64,000 bases of DNA from Aureispira sp. CCB-QB1 (GCA_945870185.1 CAMBRK010000005.1:60787-124786); one strand, 5' to 3'; positions 8,944-19,109 are shown, numbered from the stretch's first letter. Program-made: numbers and translations. Notes: generated from the letters alone by a model not told the origin.

Positions 8944-10104
8944 TTAGTTAAACTTAATACTGTTTATTTCATTTATCACCACATCTTTATAGGCATTGGA
9001 GAGATCATCTGCCATATTAAAATCAGTAGGGAACATTTCCAAAAAACCATCCATCCTATTTTTGCTCTCCTGAGTCAACGCTCTTTCGTCGCCGACAAAT
9101 TTACAGCCATAACCTTTAAAATTGTGCAAAACGTTGACGGGAATGTTGTTGATGGATTCGTTTGTTCGATGGTCAATAATTCTGATATTACCTCTCAATT
9201 CTGATTGTTTTTCTCTAAACACTTCAGTGATATCTGCTCTTACTTTTTCGTACACTTCTTTTTCAACCCATACAAAAGATGTATCCCTTTTTTCCTTTAC
9301 TTTCTCTTTTTTGACCAAAATTTCTGTGGTCTCAGAGTAGGTATTTACTCGTTCTCTTTCAGGACTGAAGGATACATCTCTTAACTCAAGCACTACGATA
9401 TAATCAGGTTTGATTTTATGATCCACAAAAGCGTAATCATGCCACAAATCATCCAATCTCGACAAAGGTAAACCACTCAAATTGCGCTCTATATCATTGC
9501 TATGAAAATCTCTCAAATCATTATTAATCTCTACATGAATAGTAGTCAAACCCAATTTAAGTGCTTTATCTTTTAGCGCATCACTATCTCTAAAATTATA
9601 CTTATATCTTTCAATTTTTTTAAGTTCATCATAAGCATTGCGAGCTAAAATTTTATCTTTGGACATTTCTGATCTCTCCATCAGAGCTATGGCATTATTA
9701 TAGTAATAGTTACAGGTATTATCTTCTGCTACAGCTATTTCTTTGTGATAATTTTTGGTATCAAAAGAAGCTACATATCCATCTTCACTTACTAAAGGTA
9801 ACAAAGCATCTATTCTGTTTTGTCTGCTTTCTATATTTTTATAGACATTAAGTACTTTACTCCAGTTTTCTGGTTTAAGTGATGCGTTATACCTTTCAAT
9901 TTCTTTAATGGATGCACTTTGAAGTTTAAAATATGCCTTCTCTAATGCTTTGACGTATTCAGTCTTTTTGTTTCGCTCGCCTTCCAGCTTTTTGATAGCG
10001 TAATTAAAAGCTTTGTCGTATTCGCCTTTTTCCACCATTTTGGAGACTGACTTACATGAATAAAAACTAACTAAAATGATTAAAGTGTAAAGTATTGTTC
10101 TCAT
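8944..10104 (-). CDS. Hypothetical lipoprotein
   Basis: A 386-residue protein starting MRTILYTLIILVSFYSCKS. The short hydrophobic stretch ending in a cysteine at about residue 17 is a lipoprotein signal, so it is probably membrane-anchored on the outer face of the inner or outer membrane. The following GEYDKAFNYAIKKLEGERNKKTEY has the look of a TPR-like helical pair, and the first 180 residues are mostly charged helix. The C-terminal half is predicted mixed (IVVLELRDVSFSPERERVNTY, then GNIRIIDHRTNESI). I recognise no characterised family. It faces sucC across a 315-base divergent promoter region. Confidence 0.78.
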   Translation of the reverse strand: MRTILYTLIILVSFYSCKSVSKMVEKGEYDKAFNYAIKKLEGERNKKTEYVKALEKAYFKLQSASIKEIERYNASLKPENWSKVLNVYKNIESRQNRIDALLPLVSEDGYVASFDTKNYHKEIAVAEDNTCNYYYNNAIALMERSEMSKDKILARNAYDELKKIERYKYNFRDSDALKDKALKLGLTTIHVEINNDLRDFHSNDIERNLSGLPLSRLDDLWHDYAFVDHKIKPDYIVVLELRDVSFSPERERVNTYSETTEILVKKEKVKEKRDTSFVWVEKEVYEKVRADITEVFREKQSELRGNIRIIDHRTNESINNIPVNVLHNFKGYGCKFVGDERALTQESKNRMDGFLEMFPTDFNMADDLSNAYKDVVINEINSIKFN

Positions 10105-10419
10105 GACGTTTGGTTTTGATATTTTGATAAGTTGATCACCGAGTTATAAAATTTCACTTTATCCGGAATAAGTGCCTCTTATAATGGGGTTCTTGTATGC
10201 AAAACTATAGTTTCTGACTAAAAGTAACACAAAAACACGATGATTAATTTTTATTTAACTTGAACTTACCTAATTGTTATCAAAAAGTTATAAAAATTAC
10301 TAGCTGATGGTTCAAAAACTAACATATATAATCTTTTTATTAAAATTTACTTTCTTTATGATACGATCTTTTGCAAATCCACAATTAAGCCTTAAATTTG
10401 CAGCAAACCAAACAAAGGT
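10105..10419. other. Divergent intergenic region
   Basis: This 315-base stretch separates the minus-strand lipoprotein gene from sucC. Apart from the sucC promoter listed separately it is AT-rich. I see no open frame, hairpin or conserved RNA in it. Confidence 0.5.
10370..10400 (+). promoter_or_regulatory. Promoter of sucC
   Basis: TTTG at 10370-10373 and TAAATTTG at 10393-10400 with 19 nt between them match the Bacteroidota consensus. They give a start site about 10-15 bases before the sucC ATG at 10420, so the leader is very short. Confidence 0.75.
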
Positions 10420-11619
10420 ATGAACTTACACGAATATCAAGGTAAAGAATTGTTGGCTTCATATGGAGTAGCCATCCAAAGAGGTAAAATCGCATATACT
10501 GTAGAAGAAGCAGTAGCTGGTTATGAACAACTTAAAGCAGAAACTGGAACTCAGTTTTGTGTCGTTAAAGCACAGATTCATGCTGGTGGTAGAGGAAAAG
10601 GCGGTGGTGTCAAGCTTGCAAAAAACCTGGATGACCTTAAGCAACATGCGGGTAATATCCTAGGTATGATGCTCAAAACACCACAAACACCAGGCGGAAT
10701 GGAAGGCGAAGGCAAACTGGTCAGAAAGGTATTGATAGCTGAAGATTGTTATGATGACTTTGATAAATGTAAAGAATACTACGTCTCTATCCTTATGGAC
10801 AGAGAAAAAAAACGAAATGTCATCATCTACTCCACGGAAGGTGGAATGAATATAGAAGAAGTCGCTGAACAAACTCCTCATCTCGTTCATCAAGAATACA
10901 TCGATCCACACATCGGATTACAAGACTTTCAAAAAAGAAACATCGCTTTCAATCTTGGACTCAGTGGTAATGCCTATAAGGAGTTTTTAAAATTTATCGG
11001 TAATCTTTACAAAGCATTTTTGGGATCAGATGCATCTCTTTTTGAAATCAATCCTTGCTTAAAGACTGCAGATGAAAGGATCATAGCTGTAGACAGTAAA
11101 GTCACTTTGGATGAAAATGCACTTTTCCGTCACCCTGACTTAGAAGCGATGAGAGATACTGACGAAGAAGACCCAACAGAAGTAGAAGCTAAAGGATATG
11201 GACTCAACTATGTAAAACTAGACGGTAATGTAGGATGTATGGTCAATGGCGCAGGTCTAGCTATGGCTACCATGGATATCATCAAACTATCAGGTGGATC
11301 ACCTGCCAACTTTCTTGACGTAGGTGGTACTGCTGATGCAGCCAGAGTAGAACAAGCTTTCAAACTTATCCTTAGAGATGGTCATGTAAAAGCCATACTC
11401 ATTAATATTTTCGGAGGTATCGTAAGATGTGATCGAGTGGCACAAGGAGTAGTAGATGCTTACAAAAATATGGGAAACATCAATGTTCCGATTATCGTGA
11501 GACTTCAAGGTACTAATGCAGATATTGCTAAAGAATTAATTGATAATAGTGGTTTGGCTGTACATTCGGCCATTGCACTACAAGAAGCAGCTGACCTAGT
11601 TAAAAAAATGATTTCATAA
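10420..11619 (+). CDS. sucC: Succinate-CoA ligase (ADP/GDP-forming) subunit beta
   Basis: The beta subunit of succinyl-CoA synthetase of the TCA cycle, making ATP or GTP from succinyl-CoA. The opening MNLHEYQGKELLASYGV is diagnostic, followed by the ATP-grasp domain with VKAQIHAGGRGKGGGVK (about residues 45-62), EINPCLKT near 207, and the C-terminal CoA-ligase domain with LDVGGTA and INIFGGIVRCDRVA near residues 325-345. Length 399 is normal. It is transcribed alone with its own promoter and terminator. The alpha subunit gene sucD is not in the window, a common split arrangement in Bacteroidota. Confidence 0.96.
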   Translation: MNLHEYQGKELLASYGVAIQRGKIAYTVEEAVAGYEQLKAETGTQFCVVKAQIHAGGRGKGGGVKLAKNLDDLKQHAGNILGMMLKTPQTPGGMEGEGKLVRKVLIAEDCYDDFDKCKEYYVSILMDREKKRNVIIYSTEGGMNIEEVAEQTPHLVHQEYIDPHIGLQDFQKRNIAFNLGLSGNAYKEFLKFIGNLYKAFLGSDASLFEINPCLKTADERIIAVDSKVTLDENALFRHPDLEAMRDTDEEDPTEVEAKGYGLNYVKLDGNVGCMVNGAGLAMATMDIIKLSGGSPANFLDVGGTADAARVEQAFKLILRDGHVKAILINIFGGIVRCDRVAQGVVDAYKNMGNINVPIIVRLQGTNADIAKELIDNSGLAVHSAIALQEAADLVKKMIS

Positions 11620-11645
11620 ACTTGTAAAAGTATATCGAAAATAAT

Positions 11646-11683
11646 AAAAATGCAGTTTGATTTAAAATTAAGCTGCATTTTTT
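11646..11683 (+). terminator. Terminator after sucC
   Basis: AAAAATGCAG (11646-11655) pairs with CTGCATTTTT (11673-11682) across a 17-base loop, with a T run on the 3' side. It lies 27 bases after the sucC stop. It may also serve the minus-strand exonuclease gene, which ends at 11750. Confidence 0.8.
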
Positions 11684-11749
11684 ATTTACAACTATTTTTA
11701 TCATGAGTTAATCTTTTGTTTGATTAACTTTTGTAAAAAAAGGAATAAG

Positions 11750-12295
11750 TCAACCTACAGGCCACTCCTTAAAATATTTGATAAAGATTTTAGCCAGATT
11801 TTCTGCATCAGAGATAGCTCGATGGTGAATCCCTGTAAATTCGAACCCTTCAGCTTTGACTGCTTTCTTTAACCCAGGTTCATCTTTTAGGTTTTTGAGA
11901 TTTTTATATGCAGGTTTTAAATTATAATGATACTCTAGCCATTCACCATCTAGGTTATGTAGTTTGCAATCTTGTTTCAGTTGTTCTTTATCATATTTTC
12001 CCCAACTGATAAGTGTATAACTATCTTCATCTATCCCTACCCAATCTTGAAACTCTTGGATAACGGATGGAAATGTCTTGGAACGATCTATATCAGCTTG
12101 TGATATCGATGTTAACTTTTTGCAAAAGTCAGAAAGTATAGGATTGACAGTTGGTTTAACAAATTTTATAAAGGTTGACTCCACTTCTCCATAGTCATTG
12201 ACTTTGACAGCACCTATTTCAATGATTTCATTGATACCATGAGGAGGTCTTCCAAGCCAGCATGATGCTTCTAGATCAAAAATGATATAATTCAT
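11750..12295 (-). CDS. DEDDh-type 3'-5' exonuclease (ERI-1/DnaQ-like)
   Basis: A 181-residue single-domain exonuclease. The metal-binding residues of the DEDDh family are present: D7 and E9 in IIFDLEAS, an aspartate in SWGKYDKEQL near residue 103, and His and Asp in HHRAISDAENL near residues 158-163. The sequence around the first motif, with GINEIIEIGAVKV, resembles the ERI-1-like branch that trims structured RNA ends, more than the proofreading epsilon subunit. Its start lies 13 bases after the acyltransferase stop, suggesting one operon engB-acyltransferase-exonuclease. Whether it acts on RNA or DNA is not visible. Confidence 0.85.
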   Translation of the reverse strand: MNYIIFDLEASCWLGRPPHGINEIIEIGAVKVNDYGEVESTFIKFVKPTVNPILSDFCKKLTSISQADIDRSKTFPSVIQEFQDWVGIDEDSYTLISWGKYDKEQLKQDCKLHNLDGEWLEYHYNLKPAYKNLKNLKDEPGLKKAVKAEGFEFTGIHHRAISDAENLAKIFIKYFKEWPVG

Positions 12296-12308
12296 AGCAC
12301 CTCTAAAT

Positions 12309-13973
12309 TTAATGTTTTTGCCAGTCCATTAGTTCTTCCAAACCATAATTAATTAATCTATTGTGGTAAAAATACAACAATTTAATATCCCTACACTGTA
12401 AAGTATTATTTTTCTCTTTCTTTAATATAGGATAACCATGATATATACCTAATTTTGTTAATCCAATATTGATAATTGATGAAATATCATCCCAGTTTTC
12501 ATCAGAAATCGTAACCTGATCCTTTGAGTTCATCTCCTTTATTAACTTTACAATCATAGATAGACTTTGTTCAAAATCATCACCAGATATTATATAAATT
12601 TGATCTTTTTGATTAACCAAATGAATAAAATCTAAGTCTTTAAATTCTTTCATTAAGACATGAAATGCAGTAAAAGCAACAACATTACTTGAAAGAATGA
12701 CATTAAATTTCTTATAAGAAGCTACCACTGTTTCGCCTAATAATTTGGCATAAACACTTTCTCTTTGACTGTTAGATGAAAGTGCACCGTCAAAAGTAAA
12801 ATAATCTTTAGTATCTACCTTATTCCCAAATTTATCAAAACTATTACCTTCATAATCTACTATATTACCAAAAACATCCAAAGGTTCGCCAAATGACATA
12901 TATACTTCTGAAGACTTAGTGTAAATGTCTCTAATAAACCTATAAATACTTCCAAAACTAGGTCCTAATTGCTTGCGTCTCTTGTATTTATCTCGTCCCA
13001 CATGCTGCAGATGCTGGTCAATTAGATGGGGCGCTTCAAGCACAAAGTGGTATCCAATATTTAACGGTACAACAAAAATTTTCTTTTGATTATTCTGCTC
13101 CAAATGTATTCTTTGGGCTTCTATCAAAGAACTAATCAAACCTAGTTTGACCTTATCCTCAGTCTGACCACTTCTCGATCTAGTGCCACCCGGAAAAAAA
13201 ATACAGTTGACTCCGTCAATAATTGAGTATCCTGTCATGGACTTTAAGCATTCCAGGTAAATAGGATTCTTTTTGCGCCTATCTACCCTGAAAGCTCCCA
13301 ATCTATTGATAAAGTATCCCACAATCTCTACATTATAAAGATTTAGACCTGCGCCGTAGGAAAAAAATGGTAAACCTATATTGGTATCCATAGCGTATCC
13401 AACCATGATACTATCTAAATTTGAATAATGTGTAGGCAAGATAACTACTGTTCCCTTCTTAAACAGTTCTCTGATTTTTTCAACGTCACCTATAACTTTG
13501 ATTCTTTGTTGCAAGTCTGATTTACTTCCCCATCTCCATTTACCCGTGTCAAAAAACTTACAAAATATTCTTTTAAAAAATGAGGTTAGAAAATGCCTTG
13601 AAAACTTAAAGATTTTTGGGCTAAAGTGACCAACAATCTCTTCATTATACCTATTGACAATTTTTTTTAATAGTTCTATTTGTACATCTTCTTTGTCTTC
13701 TCGTTGCAAAGATGCTTCTAGATCTGTAGAAATAGTCTTCCAATAAGACTTCTCATCAGGTGGATCTACCTTCCAAGGATTGAGTTTTATTCTTTGATTT
13801 TCTAAATATATGGCTTTTGAAATTAAATCATATAAATTAGACCCATGTTCAACAGTGATGTTATTAAATGCAAAATCATTGAGTTCCTTAATGAAATTAC
13901 TTCTATTATTACTTTGAATGGCTACAGGCCATTTTTCTACTTCTGGTTGTATATGTGGGTATATTTGGGTCAT
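12309..13973 (-). CDS. Glycerol-3-phosphate/lysophosphatidate acyltransferase (PlsB/PlsC-like)
   Basis: A 554-residue acyltransferase for phospholipid synthesis. The LPLAT motifs are in order: block I THYSNLD (HX4D), block II GAFRVDRR, block III FFPGGTRSRSG (Gly where FPEG is usual), and block IV VVPLNIGYHFV. An N-terminal helical extension and a long C-terminal region make it closer to PlsB-type enzymes than to small PlsC. The longer frame starting at 14090 is rejected, because ATG at 13973 (MTQIYPHIQPEVEKW) overlaps the engB stop as ATGA, a classic coupled start. Substrate position (sn-1 or sn-2) is not determined. Confidence 0.85.
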   Translation of the reverse strand: MTQIYPHIQPEVEKWPVAIQSNNRSNFIKELNDFAFNNITVEHGSNLYDLISKAIYLENQRIKLNPWKVDPPDEKSYWKTISTDLEASLQREDKEDVQIELLKKIVNRYNEEIVGHFSPKIFKFSRHFLTSFFKRIFCKFFDTGKWRWGSKSDLQQRIKVIGDVEKIRELFKKGTVVILPTHYSNLDSIMVGYAMDTNIGLPFFSYGAGLNLYNVEIVGYFINRLGAFRVDRRKKNPIYLECLKSMTGYSIIDGVNCIFFPGGTRSRSGQTEDKVKLGLISSLIEAQRIHLEQNNQKKIFVVPLNIGYHFVLEAPHLIDQHLQHVGRDKYKRRKQLGPSFGSIYRFIRDIYTKSSEVYMSFGEPLDVFGNIVDYEGNSFDKFGNKVDTKDYFTFDGALSSNSQRESVYAKLLGETVVASYKKFNVILSSNVVAFTAFHVLMKEFKDLDFIHLVNQKDQIYIISGDDFEQSLSMIVKLIKEMNSKDQVTISDENWDDISSIINIGLTKLGIYHGYPILKKEKNNTLQCRDIKLLYFYHNRLINYGLEELMDWQKH

Positions 13974-14587
13974 ACTTCTACATCGTTTTGGGTAGACTGT
14001 GTCAATATCGTTTTTATATACTGCAGCACTTCTTCTCTTCCGAATTTGGTTTCCGAACTGGTAACAAAATGTTGAGGCAATTCGTGCCAAGTCTGTAGGA
14101 GTTCGCTACGGATAGACTCAACATTGGATATCACTTCTTTTTTAGATGACTTGTCTGCTTTAGTAAAAATAAGTGCAAATGGTACTTGATTTTCTCCACA
14201 CCACTCTAAAAATTGTTGATCAATTTTCTGAAGTTCGTGCCTGCTGTCTAATAGAACAAATGCTATGTAAAGCTGACGTCTTTTAGATAGGTAATCTCTG
14301 ATCATTTTGCTAAACGCAGCTTTTTTATCCTTTGATGTTCTAGCATAACCATATCCTGGTAAGTCTACCAAATGCCAATGCTTATCAATATCAAAAAAAT
14401 TGATTAACTGTGTTTTCCCCGGTGTAACTGAAACCTTTGCGAGACCTTTTCTTCCTGTCAACATATTGATAAGTGATGATTTACCAACATTAGACCTTCC
14501 TATAAACGCAAACTCAGGCTTCATATCCTTAGGACAAGCACTCTCTTTGGGATAACTGGCAACGAATTCGACATTTTTAAGATTCAT
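13970..14587 (-). CDS. engB: Ribosome biogenesis GTP-binding protein EngB/YsxC
   Basis: An essential GTPase assisting assembly of the large ribosomal subunit. GTPase motifs are all present: G1 GRSNVGKSS (about residues 31-39), the G2 threonine in VSVTPGKTQ, G3 DLPGYGYA near residue 76, G4 FTKADK near 142, and the G5-like SSETKFG near 178. Length 205 and the opening MNLKNVEFVASYPKES fit the family. The stop overlaps the acyltransferase start by four bases. No promoter was identified with certainty in the 270 AT-rich bases upstream. Confidence 0.95.
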   Translation of the reverse strand: MNLKNVEFVASYPKESACPKDMKPEFAFIGRSNVGKSSLINMLTGRKGLAKVSVTPGKTQLINFFDIDKHWHLVDLPGYGYARTSKDKKAAFSKMIRDYLSKRRQLYIAFVLLDSRHELQKIDQQFLEWCGENQVPFALIFTKADKSSKKEVISNVESIRSELLQTWHELPQHFVTSSETKFGREEVLQYIKTILTQSTQNDVEV

Positions 14588-14857
14588 ATCGGCATTGTTT
14601 TTGATATATTATAATTATCATTAATGAATTATCATTAAATAATCAAGATAATATAACAATATTTGACTTGACTGTTTTTATCTGCAACTAACTCAATGGG
14701 TTAAATAAAAGTTAAATTGATCGCAAATCTAACCATTTTTGCAGTAAATATTCGTTAATCTGATAATTATAGTCAAACAATTTGATTTTATCCAAAGTAT
14801 ATCTCATCATTTTTTTACAAATTTGCCCCATTTATTAATAAATAAAATCCAATACAA

Positions 14858-15490
14858 ATGAAACAATTTATTTTAAGCCTTACTATTCTAGCATCCTTCC
14901 TTACACAATTAAATGCTCAAATTGAATTTGGTGTCAAAGCTGGATTAAGTTCTTATGACTTGGCTAATGAAGGTATTTTGGTTACTAATGGCGACCAGGA
15001 TTTTAAATGGAATATTGCTGATGCCGGATACGGACACCATTTTGGTATATATACAAGATTATCTGCCTTAGGATTATATCTAGAGCCTGCATTACTTTTT
15101 AATTCCAATAAGGTCTCTTATGAAATCACAACATATAGTGCATCAGGAGTATTCAGTACTTTAAAAAATGAAAAATATAATACGATGGATATACCTGTAA
15201 TTGCGGGAATAAAGCTAGGTATACTTCGTTTTCAAGGAGGCGTTGTTGGACACTTTTTTATCAACAGTATATCTGATGTGGTAGATATCAAAGGCTATGA
15301 TCAAAGATTCAAAGGCGCTACCTATGGTTGGCAAGCAGGTACTGGTGTTGACCTTTGGAAGCTAAGACTTGACCTGATGTTTGAAGGTAATTTTGATAAA
15401 TTTGGAGATCATATCACTATTGGTGGTCATAATTATGCATTTGCAGACACACCGTCGAGATTGATGCTTACTTTAGGGTATAAGTTTTAA
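14858..15490 (+). CDS. Outer membrane beta-barrel protein (porin-family, OMP_b-brl)
   Basis: A 210-residue exported protein with a signal peptide (MKQFILSLTILASFLTQLNAQ, cleavage after Ala20 likely). The alternating hydrophobic strands include IEFGVKAGLS, GHHFGIYTRLSALGLYLEPALLF, IPVIAGIKLGILRFQGG and a terminal strand LMLTLGYKF ending in phenylalanine, the typical last-strand signal for barrel insertion. It belongs to the small PorT/outer-membrane-beta-barrel type common in Bacteroidota. Function beyond the barrel is not evident. It is transcribed alone, convergent with the GH32 gene. Confidence 0.85.
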   Translation: MKQFILSLTILASFLTQLNAQIEFGVKAGLSSYDLANEGILVTNGDQDFKWNIADAGYGHHFGIYTRLSALGLYLEPALLFNSNKVSYEITTYSASGVFSTLKNEKYNTMDIPVIAGIKLGILRFQGGVVGHFFINSISDVVDIKGYDQRFKGATYGWQAGTGVDLWKLRLDLMFEGNFDKFGDHITIGGHNYAFADTPSRLMLTLGYKF

Positions 15491-15512
15491 AGTATTATTC
15501 CATAGCATAGCG

Positions 15513-17030
15513 CTACCAAATACTTAAAAGTTCAGTAAATGATCCACTCAACAGATTACTACTATGGTGTATGGTCAGCTTAGTAAAGGGTTCTGATGGA
15601 AAACATATGTCTGTCATTACGCACTTACCGTCATCTGCAAACAACTCTACAGAAGCATGATCCAAATATATTGACATAAGTATCTTATCAGATTGGTATA
15701 AGATTTCACCAAAATGCAAGCCAGGAAAATCATTATTAAAGGCTGTCTCTCCGGAATATGTTCTGTCTATAAAATATTGATTGCTTTTGTGATTATAGCC
15801 TAGGTCCAGATATTCGTTTTTAGAGTTTGATAATCTGACAAATGATTTATCACCTTTGACAGACTTACTGAATGAAAGGTCTATTTTGCATAGGGCAGGT
15901 ATTTCTGTTTGGATTACAGTATCTTTAGTGACATTTATGGTAGTACTTTCACGGTGAATGGTACTCAATGATTGTGTAGGCTGAGAAGTAAGCAGATAAT
16001 TTTTACCGTTTTGGATTAACCTCAACGATCGAGGCAATGTCATGGCACTCCTCCATTTTTGTGTTGGTACAACTTGTGCATATTGCCAATTTGACATCCA
16101 ACCTATACCTATGATCTCTTTTGTATTGGACCAAGTTACAAATGCGTAATTATCTTTTCCATAATCCAGCCAATATTGCTCATCGGTATCCGGTATAAAA
16201 GTCTTACCATCAAATTTTCCAACAAAATAACTTGTGGCTGTGCCGCCATTAGGTCCTTTTTTCTGAATACTGGTAATGAGTATCCACTTTTGCTCATCAG
16301 TACCTTCCACTTTGATTGGAAATAAATCAGGACACTCCCAAAGGCGGTCATCACCCTTGATGCCAAACTCACCTGATGGAGCCCAAGTTTTCAAATCAGG
16401 CGATGTATAAAATAGTACTTTGTCATAAGCAGCAAATACCATCACCCAACTTTTGGTGTCTACATGCCAGATCACTTTAGGATCTCTAAAGTCTTTAATT
16501 CCAGGATTTTTGATCACAGGATTGGCTTCATATTTTTTAAATGTCCTTCCTTTGTCCAAAGAATAAGCAATACCTTGAGTCTGAAAATCTATTCGACCAG
16601 CTTTTTCTCTATGGATATCATGGTAGGTATAGATACCTACCATAGCATCTTTGCCAAATCCAGCCGTATTATCACGGTCAATAACTGCACTTCCTGAAAA
16701 AATATAACCCAAACTATCAGGATACAGTGCTATGGGAAGATGCTCCCAATGGACTAAATCTTTACTTACCGCATGACCCCAATGCATCGGACCCCAAACT
16801 GTAGAATCCGGAAAGTACTGATAAAACAAATGATATTCCCCCTCATGGTAGACCATACCGTTTGGGTCATTCATCCACATAGAGTCCGGGGAAAAATGCA
16901 ATTGAGGTCTATGTTTCTCTTGGTATCTTGAAATATTTTGATTGGTTTCAGAATGACGTTTACAACCAGCAAAAGTTAATAAGACTAATGCAATTAATGA
17001 TGCTTGAAAAATCAGTTTTAGATGATGCAC
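15513..17030 (-). CDS. Glycoside hydrolase family 32 (levanase/inulinase-type) lipoprotein
   Basis: Hydrolyses beta-fructosyl linkages of fructans or sucrose. The GH32 residues are visible: the nucleophile Asp in WMNDPNG near residue 53, the transition-state stabiliser Asp in FRDPKV near 182, and the acid/base Glu in WECPDLF near 233. A C-terminal beta-sandwich carries SVELFADDGKCVMTD. The N-terminus (LIALVLLTFAGCKRHSE) is a lipoprotein signal with LTFAGC as lipobox, so the enzyme sits on a membrane surface. No SusC/SusD pair or fructose transporter lies beside it, so it is not part of a canonical polysaccharide-utilisation locus here. Levan versus inulin preference cannot be read. Confidence 0.92.
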   Translation of the reverse strand: MHHLKLIFQASLIALVLLTFAGCKRHSETNQNISRYQEKHRPQLHFSPDSMWMNDPNGMVYHEGEYHLFYQYFPDSTVWGPMHWGHAVSKDLVHWEHLPIALYPDSLGYIFSGSAVIDRDNTAGFGKDAMVGIYTYHDIHREKAGRIDFQTQGIAYSLDKGRTFKKYEANPVIKNPGIKDFRDPKVIWHVDTKSWVMVFAAYDKVLFYTSPDLKTWAPSGEFGIKGDDRLWECPDLFPIKVEGTDEQKWILITSIQKKGPNGGTATSYFVGKFDGKTFIPDTDEQYWLDYGKDNYAFVTWSNTKEIIGIGWMSNWQYAQVVPTQKWRSAMTLPRSLRLIQNGKNYLLTSQPTQSLSTIHRESTTINVTKDTVIQTEIPALCKIDLSFSKSVKGDKSFVRLSNSKNEYLDLGYNHKSNQYFIDRTYSGETAFNNDFPGLHFGEILYQSDKILMSIYLDHASVELFADDGKCVMTDICFPSEPFTKLTIHHSSNLLSGSFTELLSIW

Positions 17031-17042
17031 TTTATTACTTTT

Positions 17043-19109
17043 TTACAATGAGTTTCTGATTCTGTAATAGCCACCTTTAGATCTTACATTTATATAGTAC
17101 ACTCCATCTAATATATGCTCTAATGATATAAAAGTATGGTTTGTAACATTTTGAAGTTCCATCACTTTTTGGCCCATCTGATTATTTATCGTAATAGTTA
17201 CATATTCATCTTCTTTCCAGTTTTCAATGGTGATATCAACAAGATGGTTTGCAGGGTTTGGGGTGACCATCATTTGGAATTTTTGATGGTCTCTCGTAAC
17301 ATATACAATTTCTGAAAATGATGTTAAACCATCATAATCTGCAGATTGAATCCTATAATAGCTCAAGTTATGACCAGCTTCATTGTCCACATCATTATAT
17401 GTTATCTTATCATGGGTCCCAAATGCTAATACCTTGCCGAAAGATGTCCATGAAATACCATCAAATGATTTTTGCAAGTTGTAATGGCTTACATTAAATT
17501 CTTTTGCAACTTCCCAATTGATTTTATTCTTATCCTTTGAAACACTTTCTGCATAAACATTCAACCATGACAATGGCAAAGGTTTTAGACTTACACCAGC
17601 ATTTATACCTAACAAAGTGGCACAATCACTAAGAACATGTAATGGTGTAGTACCTGGTCCTAAATATACGTTAAAATCTGAATCAATATTTTGTGGGCCT
17701 TGAAATGCATTTGTAAATATAAACTCAGACCCAATGCTATAGTGCAAGTAATTAGTCCCCTTCCTGACTCTTTCAAATGTAACTAATCCCAAGCTATCAG
17801 TAACGGCCGTATTGACCAAAATTCCTTCTTCGTTTAAAAGCTGTACCACAATATCTTCCAAAGGAGATTCTCCAATATCTTGTAATCCATCTTGATCAGT
17901 ATCACGCCAAACTCTTGATGTGATTTTCCCTGCACAATAAAATCCCTGATTTATATTGCTATAGCTGTCATTACTTTCTAAAGTTATAGTGTAAGATGAC
18001 AATAGATATTCAATTTCAAAAAAATGATTGAAAGTTTCAGGATTATCTGTCATAAGTGGAGCTCCTGGCAAATAATTATTTAATAATTGATCATCTATCT
18101 CAACAAAATATATTCCCGGTGGCACACAAAATTCATAATACCCATCATCACCTGGTGCCTCAACCTTTACAGATGTGTGTGTTAAACCATAAAACAACGT
18201 ATCGCCATTTACAATTTGCCATAAATTGACTCTCAATCCATTGATACCATTTTCATTAGTATCCAAAGAATCAGTTTCATTGATATCTTCATTTATGATC
18301 CCACTTATTTTAGCACATCTGTAAAAACCTGCAGCTACTGAAGCATTACTACCGCCTGCTTGTATTGTAAATTCATCTGTGGTAAAAGAACCATTATTTT
18401 GTGTAATCTTACTGTTTTGTGCCTGTTGGGGTAAATATTTTGCAGAAATATATGCGTCCGGTGCTAAAAACCTAAAATAATCATTTCCTGGAAGTAAGGT
18501 ATTGAAAAAATAGCTCCCCTCGCTATTGGTAGTAGTAGAAGCGGCCAGAATTTCATCACTAAATGCCTCAGCTGTCACTCCCGCTATTCCTGGCTCATCT
18601 CCATTTTGTAAGCCATTACCATTAAGATACTCCCAAACTTGATCCCCGATGATGGGAAATATGGTTAGGCCTGCATTCAACTCAAAACTACCATCATTAG
18701 CAATAATACATTCAGAATAACCACTTTCATTTACGTGGTTGTCTGTAAAATCATTTTGTGTAGTAAATGAAAAGAAATTTCCAGCATTAGCAAAAGAAAC
18801 GTAAATCTTATAACTTCCATTTGGAACATTATTAAAAACAAACGAGCCATTGCTTTGAGAAACGACAGCATTGATAAATTGTCCATTACATGTAAAAAGT
18901 AAAACTGGTATATTTGATAATGGAAATTCAGATTCATCAATCATACCATTGATATTTTGATCAAACCCTATCACTCCAGATAAATTAGCTAACAATTTTT
19001 TATCTGAACTGATCGTGGCATCCTGAGACATGTTTCCTGCCTTTGCAATATCAGAAATGCAAAATATTTGGAAAAAAAATAGTAATAAAAAGAAATTAAT
19101 TCTTCTCAT
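17043..19109 (-). CDS. SdrD-B/Cna-B-like repeat protein with T9SS sorting domain
   Basis: A 688-residue exported protein. A signal peptide (MRRINFFLLLFFFQIF... to about residue 25) is followed by at least four SdrD-B-type domains recognisable by repeated 'GxVWxDxNxDGLxDxxExxLxxxxVxLL' patterns: GVIGFDQNINGMIDESEFPL, VWEYLNGNGLQNGDEPGI, GIINEDINETDSLDTNENGI and RVWRDTDQDGLQDIGESPL. A fibronectin-like segment near residues 520-610 leads to a type A T9SS C-terminal domain (VTPNPANHLVDITIENW... to the end) that directs export across the outer membrane. Such domains form calcium-stabilised stalks in adhesins. The stop lies 12 bases before the GH32 start, so the two genes may be co-transcribed. Confidence 0.88.
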   Translation of the reverse strand: MRRINFFLLLFFFQIFCISDIAKAGNMSQDATISSDKKLLANLSGVIGFDQNINGMIDESEFPLSNIPVLLFTCNGQFINAVVSQSNGSFVFNNVPNGSYKIYVSFANAGNFFSFTTQNDFTDNHVNESGYSECIIANDGSFELNAGLTIFPIIGDQVWEYLNGNGLQNGDEPGIAGVTAEAFSDEILAASTTTNSEGSYFFNTLLPGNDYFRFLAPDAYISAKYLPQQAQNSKITQNNGSFTTDEFTIQAGGSNASVAAGFYRCAKISGIINEDINETDSLDTNENGINGLRVNLWQIVNGDTLFYGLTHTSVKVEAPGDDGYYEFCVPPGIYFVEIDDQLLNNYLPGAPLMTDNPETFNHFFEIEYLLSSYTITLESNDSYSNINQGFYCAGKITSRVWRDTDQDGLQDIGESPLEDIVVQLLNEEGILVNTAVTDSLGLVTFERVRKGTNYLHYSIGSEFIFTNAFQGPQNIDSDFNVYLGPGTTPLHVLSDCATLLGINAGVSLKPLPLSWLNVYAESVSKDKNKINWEVAKEFNVSHYNLQKSFDGISWTSFGKVLAFGTHDKITYNDVDNEAGHNLSYYRIQSADYDGLTSFSEIVYVTRDHQKFQMMVTPNPANHLVDITIENWKEDEYVTITINNQMGQKVMELQNVTNHTFISLEHILDGVYYINVRSKGGYYRIRNSL